NCBI GenBank assembly: GCA_052387115.1
Contig: JBQTJM010000006.1
Span: 1-11,704, forward strand
Length of the DNA: 11,704 bases
Direction of reading: 5' to 3'
Source: JACCXJ01 sp052387115
Lineage (GTDB): Bacteria > Pseudomonadota > Gammaproteobacteria > JACCXJ01
The translations under genes were made by a program, and so were the position numbers. The notes beneath the pieces are model-generated. The model made no database searches. It saw only the letters and a list, made by a program, of their open reading frames with translations, and had not been told where the DNA came from. This document shows, in pieces, positions 6,822 through 11,704 of this stretch (position 1 is the first letter of the stretch; each line of letters opens with the position of its first letter).

Positions 6822-6848
6822 GATCCCGAGCTGCGACAAAATGTCGCA
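6803..6848 (-). promoter_or_regulatory. Palindrome-linked promoter of tonB
   Basis: Operator 6832-6848 is TGCGACAAAATGTCGCA (7-bp arms, AAA centre). A minus-strand -10 TATACT (6808-6803) begins exactly 23 bp after it. The start point would be near 6796, inside the longest tonB frame, which argues for translation from GTG 6794 or for a second promoter further upstream. Confidence 0.6.
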
Positions 6849-6957
6849 CCCCTATCCGGGGGTTTATCCTATTCAATATGGCCCGGATGGTAGGACGGTC
6901 GGCGAGGATAGCCGCCGTCCAATCGGATCGTCGCCTCGGGGCCCGGGCCAACGCTCC

Positions 6958-6982
6958 AGAAAAGGACCCCGCGGATGCGGGG
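6958..6982 (-). terminator. Hairpin with T-rich tail (minus strand)
   Basis: On the minus strand, CCCCGC and GCGGGG (6982-6977 and 6972-6967) pair around a four-base loop ATCC, followed by TCCTTTTCT. The six-base all-GC stem and broken T tract make it a plausible but modest intrinsic terminator, upstream of tonB. Confidence 0.45.
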
Positions 6983-7066
6983 GTAATGGTGGTGGAGGCA
7001 ACAAGACGGCCGCATCACGCAACGGCACTTCAGGAAACGTCATGCAGTGACCGAAACGCCCGACTG
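6958..7066 (-). ncRNA. Candidate small RNA under palindrome control
   Basis: The promoter at 7073-7133 points into 6849-7072, where no convincing gene lies. A transcript starting near 7066 would meet a GC-rich hairpin (6982-6967) followed by TCCTTTTCT about 85-110 bases later, giving an RNA of roughly 109 nt. A 56-codon frame from ATG 7043 (Pro-rich, no ribosome site, running through the hairpin) is a weaker reading. A small RNA co-controlled with tonB and sigma genes would be a natural RyhB analogue in role, but this is inference from position only. Confidence 0.4.
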
Positions 7067-7072
7067 GCAGCT

Positions 7073-7133
7073 AGCATAATGCGTTAAAAGCCCGTTGGGA
7101 ATGCGACATTTTGTCGCGCGACAATTTGCCGCA
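7073..7133 (-). promoter_or_regulatory. Double-palindrome promoter, minus strand
   Basis: Two overlapping operators: 7102-7118 (TGCGACATTTTGTCGCG) and 7117-7133 (CGCGACAATTTGCCGCA), centres 15 bp apart. On the minus strand a -35-like TTCCCA abuts the first and a -10 TATGCT (7078-7073) begins 23 bp after it. This repeats the architecture before the sigma genes and tonB, but no protein gene follows directly. Confidence 0.6.
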
Positions 7134-7192
7134 CGCCCGGTGATCCGAGTCGTAACCCGCTTTTTGCGCACCGGTGAGGGATCAGCCAGGTG

Positions 7193-7370
7193 TAGGTTGG
7201 GTTAGACGCGCACGACCACAATCTATGCAAGTTTTCGGTGAGGGTGATGCGCGTCGTAACCCAACGAACGGCGACCAGGTTCTAATCACCGTTGCATGTT
7301 GGGTTACGGCGCGCGGTTGGCTTGGCGGCAGTATTCCAGGTAGCCGCGGTGCGCGCCTAACCCAACCTGT
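7193..7370. repeat. MITE-like nested inverted repeat
   Basis: Four copies of a GTTGGGTTA-type core alternate in orientation: 7196-7212 pairs with 7248-7265, and 7298-7314 pairs with 7351-7366. In addition the outermost arms (TAGGTTGGGTTAG with CGCGC, and its complement ending near 7369) pair with each other across 178 bp. No protein is encoded. This resembles the widespread intergenic GGTTGGGTTA/TAACCCAACC repeats of proteobacteria, which are likely non-autonomous mobile or transcript-structuring elements. It lies just downstream of the receptor chimera stop. Confidence 0.75.
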
Positions 7371-7408
7371 CACGGGCTGCTCCCCCGTCGTGTTAAAGTC
7401 GACAGCGG

Positions 7409-9385
7409 TCAAAACTCCACCCGGATCGACCCCAGGAAGGTCCGCGGAACACCGAACTGGCCGAGGTTGCCGCTATTGCTACCCGTGAAATAAGTCTTGT
7501 CGAGCAAATTATCCACGTTGAGCTGGGCCGTGAGCTTCGTGGGGCCGACCTTCCAAGAGGAACTTCCCAGAAGATTCACCACGGCATAGCCGGGCAGTTG
7601 GAAGAACGGCTCAAACACTTGCCCCTCTCGCTGCCCCACCGCAACCACGCCTCCGCCCAGCTTGAGCCCCTTGAGGTCGCCGCCCAGGAATTCGTACGTG
7701 CTAAAGAGGCTCCCGGCATGGCGCGGTGCATTGTGGAAGCGATTGCCCTGTGTACCTATACCACCATCGGATCCTACGTCCTTGGTGACCTCGGCGAAGG
7801 GCAGGTAGCTGTAACCACCAATGATCCTCCAGCCCGGCAGGATCTCGCCCGCCACATCGAACTCCACCCCCCGGCTCTCCGCCTCGCCGATGGTTCGAGT
7901 CAGCAAGGGATTTACAGGGTCCGGAACCGCGACGTTCTGCTTCGTCAGGTCGAAATAGGCGAAGGTCGCGGAGAAGCGGCCGTCCCAGAGCTCCGTCTTC
8001 GCCCCCACCTCCCACTGCTGCGCGGTTTGAGGAGGTAAAGGGTTCCCTCGCGCGTCGGTGAAGTTGGGTGAGCCGAAGTTCTCGGTGTAGCTCCCGTACA
8101 CAGAGAACCAAGGCAGCGGCCGCCACAGCAAGCCACCGCGAGGACTTATCCGGTCGTCATCAACCCCTGTTATACCGGTTAGGTTATCTATCTGTTCCGC
8201 ACTGTCGTAGCGCAAGCCGGCCAGAACATGAACGTTATGAGGCAGCTCGATCTGGTCCTGTAGGTAGAGGCCGTACCAGTCTGTTGTACCATCGACCAAA
8301 AAGTTGTTGGCCGGATCGGGTACCGGAATACTGGGCAAATAGACTGGATCGAAGACATTGATTGCCAGGCCGGTACAGCAGACGCTATTAAGTAAAGGCC
8401 GCTTGGCATCCTCACGGTAATAGTCGCCGCCCATCAACAACGTGTGCTTGAGACTTAAGGTCTCGAACTTGCCTGTCACGTCCAGGACGTTGTAATAGGT
8501 GTCGATGTCTCTCGTGAAGACCTGAAATCCACGTTCGACAAAGCCGTTGTCCTGCACCGTGCCTGCGAAAAAGAAGTTTAACGTGTCACCGTTATCGATG
8601 AATGACGCGTTGAATCGGTGTCGCAGGGTCCAATGGTCATTGAAAGCATGCGCCCAGGTGAGTCCAACCAGGACGTCGTCCTGCTCGATGATCGACGATG
8701 GCTCGCTGAGGTTGCGCTCGCGCCGTAGCGGAGCGGGGCGATTCCCAAGGACCGGAATGCCCTGATCCGGAAACACCTTGCTGTGCAGGTAGTCCAGCTC
8801 AAGCTTCACCTGGGTCCGGTCACTGATGTTCCATTGGATCACCGGTGCGACGAAGACCCTCTCGTTCTCGACGAAATCGCGGAAGCTTTCCGTATCCTCG
8901 TAGGCCAGGTTGAATCGGTACAGCACCGTGTCGTCCTTCGTGATGGGGCCGGTGGCATCCACCGTGGTACGGTAAAAATCGAAGGATCCGAACTGCTGCT
9001 GCAGAGAGTAATAGGGCGCCGCAAGCGGCTGTTTGGTCACCAGGTTGATGATGCCGCCGGGTTCGGCGCGCCCGAATAGAATGCTGCCGGGCCCCTTGAG
9101 GACCTCGACGCGCTCCAAGTTGGCGGTGTCCCGCTTACTATTTCTAGCCGCATCGAACCGGAAACCGTCACGATACAACTCAGAATTTAGCGCGGGTGCC
9201 CCGAGCGCCGCGTAGAGCGCCTGGACCTCTTCCCACGCCCGCGCTTGCGCGGGACCCTCCGCCAGCCACTCGTCGAACCGGCGCCGCTCCTCCGCGGTGA
9301 CGTCGTCCGCCCCGAGGCGCGCGAACCAGGCGCTGGCCTCCTCAAACAGGCGATCCTCGGTCTCGTGTCGCTGCCCCTCGGTCAT
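7409..9385 (-). CDS. Chimera: FecR N-terminal domain fused to a truncated TonB-dependent receptor
   Basis: 658 residues from ATG 9385 to TGA. Residues 1 to about 65 are a FecR_N/DUF4880 domain (ASAWFARLGADDVTAEERRR, FDEWLAEGPAQARAWEEVQA). From about 66 it becomes a siderophore receptor, starting in mid-plug (ELYRDGFRFDAARNSKRDTA, EVLKGPGSILFGRAEPGG) and running through the whole barrel to a terminal VEF. Missing are the FecR membrane span and periplasmic domain, and the receptor's signal peptide, any STN domain, TonB box and first half of the plug. The simplest reading is an in-frame deletion between adjacent fecR and receptor genes, with the junction near 9188-9195. Without a signal sequence it should not reach the outer membrane. 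The sigma gene stands 78 bp upstream, as for a normal fecR. The frame is fully open, so the event may be recent or an assembly error. Confidence 0.88.
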   Translation of the reverse strand: MTEGQRHETEDRLFEEASAWFARLGADDVTAEERRRFDEWLAEGPAQARAWEEVQALYAALGAPALNSELYRDGFRFDAARNSKRDTANLERVEVLKGPGSILFGRAEPGGIINLVTKQPLAAPYYSLQQQFGSFDFYRTTVDATGPITKDDTVLYRFNLAYEDTESFRDFVENERVFVAPVIQWNISDRTQVKLELDYLHSKVFPDQGIPVLGNRPAPLRRERNLSEPSSIIEQDDVLVGLTWAHAFNDHWTLRHRFNASFIDNGDTLNFFFAGTVQDNGFVERGFQVFTRDIDTYYNVLDVTGKFETLSLKHTLLMGGDYYREDAKRPLLNSVCCTGLAINVFDPVYLPSIPVPDPANNFLVDGTTDWYGLYLQDQIELPHNVHVLAGLRYDSAEQIDNLTGITGVDDDRISPRGGLLWRPLPWFSVYGSYTENFGSPNFTDARGNPLPPQTAQQWEVGAKTELWDGRFSATFAYFDLTKQNVAVPDPVNPLLTRTIGEAESRGVEFDVAGEILPGWRIIGGYSYLPFAEVTKDVGSDGGIGTQGNRFHNAPRHAGSLFSTYEFLGGDLKGLKLGGGVVAVGQREGQVFEPFFQLPGYAVVNLLGSSSWKVGPTKLTAQLNVDNLLDKTYFTGSNSGNLGQFGVPRTFLGSIRVEF

Positions 9386-9417
9386 GCGCGCCAGGGTGGG
9401 CCGGTACCGCGTTCATC

Positions 9418-9462
9418 GTCCTCATACCCCTGAGGACGACGGCGGTGAAGAAACCCCTGAGG
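9418..9462 (-). promoter_or_regulatory. Candidate control region between sigma gene 2 and the fecR-like gene
   Basis: Contains an inverted repeat GTCCTCA..TGAGGAC (9418-9424 with 9431-9437, six-base loop) and a direct repeat ACCCCTGAGG at 9426-9435 and 9453-9462. On the minus strand it reads CCTCAGGGGTTTC, then CCGTCGTCCTCAGGGG. Position and two-block form suggest a FecI-type promoter, but it does not match the element before fecR 1 well. Confidence 0.35.
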
Positions 9463-9463
9463 G

Positions 9464-9997
9464 TTAATCGCGAAATCCGGCCGCGTGCACGTGCCGGCGG
9501 CAGTGGATGAGCGCTTGGCGGATATGGTACTCGACGGTGCGCGGTGAGATGCCGAGCCGGGTGGCGATGTCGCGATAAGACCAGTCCCCGGCCCGGTAGA
9601 GCAGAAATACCTCGCGGGCTCGGGACGGGAGCGACTCGATGGCTCCTTCGAGGATGCGCGTCTCTTGCTCCCCTTCCAGATCGGATTCCGGCGAGGGTTT
9701 GGGGTCGGGCAGCGCGGGGTCGAGCGGCACATGCTCCCGCGACCGCTGCCGTGCCCGGCGGCGAAAATGGTCACGGGAGAGATTGGCCGCGATGGTGAAG
9801 AGGAAGGCCGCGGGATCGGCGATGCGGTCCCGATCGGGCCGCCGCAGGAAGCGGACATAGGCCTCTTGTGCGAGATCGGCGGCGATGTCGGGGCAGCCGA
9901 CGTGCCGCCCCAGGAAATGCTGGAGCGCCGCGTGATGTGCATCGAAGAGATCGGCGAGGTCCGGTTCGGAGAGCAGGCGAGCCGGCTCCTGTGTCAC
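9464..9997 (-). CDS. FecI-type ECF sigma factor 2
   Basis: 177 residues from GTG 9997, chosen because GAGGGG lies six bases upstream and this length suits FecI proteins. The frame also opens at ATG 10096 (210 residues), with no ribosome site and a low-complexity Arg-rich head. Region 2 covers LADLFDAHHAALQHFLGRHV to FTIAANLSRDHFRRRARQRS. Region 4 covers ESLPSRAREVFLLYRAGDWS and the helix-turn-helix RDIATRLGISPRTVEYHIRQ. It belongs with the fecR/receptor genes downstream, whose fusion removed the periplasmic part of FecR. It may therefore lack a signal-responsive partner, though the surviving FecR_N domain could still bind it. A palindrome-linked promoter lies upstream at 10144-10190. Clearly a paralogue, not a recent duplicate, of sigma factor 1. 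Confidence 0.92.
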   Translation of the reverse strand: MTQEPARLLSEPDLADLFDAHHAALQHFLGRHVGCPDIAADLAQEAYVRFLRRPDRDRIADPAAFLFTIAANLSRDHFRRRARQRSREHVPLDPALPDPKPSPESDLEGEQETRILEGAIESLPSRAREVFLLYRAGDWSYRDIATRLGISPRTVEYHIRQALIHCRRHVHAAGFRD

Positions 9998-10143
9998 GGC
10001 ATGCCCCTCGGCCGGCCCGGCCCGGCGCGTCCCGCGATCGGCGATCCGCCGGGCAAGCGGCTTATCGTCGCGAGGAAAGGGTCGAGCGTCGCGCATGGGT
10101 GGGTAGGAGAACGCGTATTGAACGCCTGTCCCGGATGTGGGAA

Positions 10144-10190
10144 ATGATAAACGGAGTAAACCGATCCGCGGGATGCGGCAAATTGCCGCA
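10144..10190 (-). promoter_or_regulatory. Palindrome-linked promoter of sigma gene 2
   Basis: Operator 10174-10190 is TGCGGCAAATTGCCGCA, perfect 8-bp arms. A minus-strand -10 TATCAT (10149-10144) begins 24 bp after it. The bases following the palindrome, TCCCGCGGATCG, match TTCCGCCGATCG at the sigma gene 1 promoter in 10 of 12 positions, so these two promoters are related beyond the palindrome. Confidence 0.65.
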
Positions 10191-10221
10191 GGGGGGCCGC
10201 CCGCGTATCGATCTCGGCTGC

Positions 10222-10416
10222 GTGTGGCGGGGCGGGCGTGGTGAGGTGCGCGCCGAACGGCGCGAGCAGGTGTCGGACCTCGACTATCTGATGTTGGCGG
10301 ATCCCTATTACACCTACAACGACCCGTTGCGCTATGAGAAGGCGATGCTCAGGCGCTGGTTCGAGGCACGCTTCGGCGGCGGAAGCTGCGGCACGGTCAG
10401 GGCCGACACGCGCTGA
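10222..10416 (+). CDS. Small hypothetical protein or gene remnant
   Basis: A 64-codon frame from GTG 10222 to TGA 10414-10416. The middle, DLDYLMLADPYYTYNDPLRY followed by EKAMLRRWFEARFG, has aromatic-rich, protein-like composition and does not look like a random GC-rich frame. I do not recognise the family. The frame is open further upstream (ATG 10144), but that would run through the palindrome promoter. It may be the 3' end of a gene truncated on its left. It is divergent from sigma gene 2 and convergent with the TPR gene. Confidence 0.35.
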   Translation: MWRGGRGEVRAERREQVSDLDYLMLADPYYTYNDPLRYEKAMLRRWFEARFGGGSCGTVRADTR

Positions 10417-10432
10417 CCCCCTCTACTGTAAA

Positions 10433-10488
10433 TCTCCCCCTTCGCAAGGGGGAGACAAACTCCCTTCCCCCTTACGAAGGGGGAAGGG
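10433..10488. repeat. Twin GC-rich hairpins between convergent genes
   Basis: Hairpin 1: arms 10433-10442 and 10446-10455 (TCTCCCCCTT / AAGGGGGAGA, loop CGC). Hairpin 2: arms 10462-10473 and 10477-10488 (CCCTTCCCCCTT / AAGGGGGAAGGG, loop ACG). The two are variants of one sequence, followed by GTCGGGGTAGGGGG. They resemble dispersed intergenic REP-like repeats. Located after the TPR stop, they could stop transcripts from both sides, but neither has a T tract. Confidence 0.7.
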
Positions 10489-10537
10489 TCGGGGTAGGGG
10501 GTTAACCGGATCTGTTCAGGTTATTCTTGCTGGACTT

Positions 10538-11704
10538 CTAACGCTGTACGGCGGCCACGTTCCGCTCGCGATCGATCAGCTCCAGCCAGCGCTGCGCCCG
10601 GGCGTGCACGCGGCCGTTCTGGGCCGCCTGCCGAAAGACCGTGATCGCGCGCGCCTTTTCGCCACCGTGGTAGAGGCTCATCCCGAGCAGCAACTGCGCC
10701 TCCCCTGGCTCCTTCAGCCCGCCTTTACTCAAGGCCTGGTCCAGGCTCGCGGCCGCCTCCCGCCAGCGCTCCAGACCGACCTGCATCTGAGCGATGACGA
10801 GGTCCAGGTGACCGCTCTTCGAGAGGCCCGCGGCCTGCCGGAGGGCGGCGATGGCACGCTTCGGCTCTCGCGCCATGATCCAACCATTGCCTAGCAATTC
10901 GAGATTTTTCACGCTCCGAGCCACGCGCCCCCGCGCCACCTCCTTCTCCAGCAAACGTGCGGCGCTAAAGGGGACTCCCTGACGCAGATAAAGCTGGGCC
11001 ATGCGGATCAGATCGTTCTCCTCGATCGCACCCTCGTGGTACGCGCAGCGGAGCACCCCCAGGGCCTCGCCCTCACGCTTCAGATTGAGATAAACATCGG
11101 TCAAGTAGCGCCAGTAGCTCGGTTTGTCGGGATACTTTCCGACCAGCCGCTGCAAGATCGGCACGGCCTCCTGGTAACGTTTACGTTCGAATAAGAGCGA
11201 CAGAAGGAACTGATACCAGTCCTCCGGTGGCTTCTCGATCCGGGAGATCGCCTTTTGAACGTGTGTGATGGCCAAATCGCCCTGCTTCAGGTGATGATGC
11301 ACGATGGCCGCGAGGAAGTGCGCGTCCGCGCTCGGGTTGTTTTCCTCTTTCAGCCACCGCATCAGAGCCGTGTGGGCTTTCTTGTAGTCCTCCATCTGTA
11401 CGTAGATCTGCGCCAGGTTGTAGCGCAGGGCATGAGCCACATCGCGCGGTAGGGCTTGCTTCGCGAGGGCGGCCTCCATGGCCCGGCTGGCGTCGGCGTA
11501 GCGATGCTGTCCCAGATAGGCAAAGGCCAGGGATTGCTGCGTGAGCGCGCTCTCGTAGTCATCGTCTTTGACTTCTTCGAGCGTCTCCTTCAGAAGCGTC
11601 GCAGCCTCACCGTGACGGCCTTCGTCCATGAGCGTCTTGGCCTTGGTCAGCCGTTCGTAGATCGCGGGCGATACGGTGCGCTTGTCTTCTTGCTCCTCGC
11701 TCGC
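10538..11704 (-). CDS. TPR protein of TonB2-type operon (partial, start beyond right edge)
   Basis: The frame is open from the right edge to TAG 10540-10538, 388 codons visible; the 25 codons before the internal ATG 11629 are coding (EDKRTVSPAIYERLTKAKTL). The protein is a string of tetratricopeptide-like helix pairs, for example ALTQQSLAFAYLGQHRYADA, DWYQFLLSLLFERKRYQEAV, SYWRYLTDVYLNLKREGEAL and LKEPGEAQLLLGMSLYHGGE. Features such as the ENDLIRMAQLYL, NLELLGNGWIMAREPKRAIA and KGGLKEPGEAQLLLG segments match the TPR protein that ends ttpC-exbB-exbD-tonB operons of the Vibrio/Shewanella TonB2 type. The rest of such an operon would then lie to the right, upstream of this gene. It probably acts in the periplasm or at the membrane as an accessory of TonB transport; its biochemistry is not established. 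Confidence 0.85.
   Translation of the reverse strand, partial: ASEEQEDKRTVSPAIYERLTKAKTLMDEGRHGEAATLLKETLEEVKDDDYESALTQQSLAFAYLGQHRYADASRAMEAALAKQALPRDVAHALRYNLAQIYVQMEDYKKAHTALMRWLKEENNPSADAHFLAAIVHHHLKQGDLAITHVQKAISRIEKPPEDWYQFLLSLLFERKRYQEAVPILQRLVGKYPDKPSYWRYLTDVYLNLKREGEALGVLRCAYHEGAIEENDLIRMAQLYLRQGVPFSAARLLEKEVARGRVARSVKNLELLGNGWIMAREPKRAIAALRQAAGLSKSGHLDLVIAQMQVGLERWREAAASLDQALSKGGLKEPGEAQLLLGMSLYHGGEKARAITVFRQAAQNGRVHARAQRWLELIDRERNVAAVQR

Noticed and set aside
6136..6951. A 271-codon minus-strand frame overlapping tonB
   Set aside because: Overlaps tonB in another frame. The translation is Arg/Ala/Gly-rich and featureless, whereas the tonB frame has anchor, linker and C-terminal domain.
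9382..9942. A 186-codon frame overlapping sigma gene 2
   Set aside because: Out-of-frame reading of a clear ECF sigma gene, Pro/Ser/Arg-rich without motifs.
10138..10160. Possible Fur half-box (AATGATAAA) upstream of sigma gene 2
   Set aside because: Only one weak half matches, with no hexamer array. The palindrome beside it is a far stronger candidate operator.
10433..10488. CRISPR-like or intrinsic terminator reading of the twin GC hairpins
   Set aside because: Only two units, no spacers of constant length, and no T tract on either strand. A dispersed hairpin repeat is the better description.

Overview
The window looks like accessory DNA of a GC-rich proteobacterium, most likely a gammaproteobacterium. 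It carries two FecI/FecR/TonB-receptor (cell-surface signalling) iron-uptake loci and a TonB gene. At the right edge is a TPR protein of the kind that closes Vibrio-type TonB2 operons. Species cannot be fixed from the sequence.

Layout, left to right. (1) 1-1250 is scrap-like: the start of a PepSY membrane-protein gene leaving the left edge, a second truncated copy of its head (126 bp repeated with 2 mismatches), an orphan antitoxin between them, an intact DUF1640 coiled-coil gene, and the last 29 codons of a BrnA-type antitoxin. (2) 1252-5783, all minus strand: a fossil receptor 3' end, a receptor whose signal peptide is split from its body by an 8-bp expansion of a CTAG repeat, a FecR anti-sigma regulator and a FecI-type sigma factor. 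(3) 6000-6821: tonB. (4) 6849-7408 holds no convincing protein gene, but has a candidate small RNA with its own promoter and a MITE-like inverted repeat. (5) 7409-9997: an in-frame FecR/receptor chimera left by a deletion, and a second FecI-type sigma factor. (6) 10144-10540: a promoter, a small unrecognised ORF and twin hairpins. (7) 10538 to the end: the TPR gene.

The most interesting signal is regulatory. A 17-bp palindrome, consensus TGCGRCAAWWTGYCGCA, occurs at four loci (five sites). At every one, a minus-strand -10-like hexamer lies 23 or 24 bp beyond it, and two of these promoters share further sequence. They stand before both sigma genes, before tonB and before the candidate small RNA. 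A second element, found only before fecR1 and receptor 1, may be the target of the sigma factor. The inferred circuit is: unknown palindrome-binding regulator, then sigma factors, TonB and small RNA, then FecR and receptors. No convincing Fur box was seen. Both receptor genes are damaged while the sigma, tonB and TPR genes look intact, so the island appears to be partly decayed.
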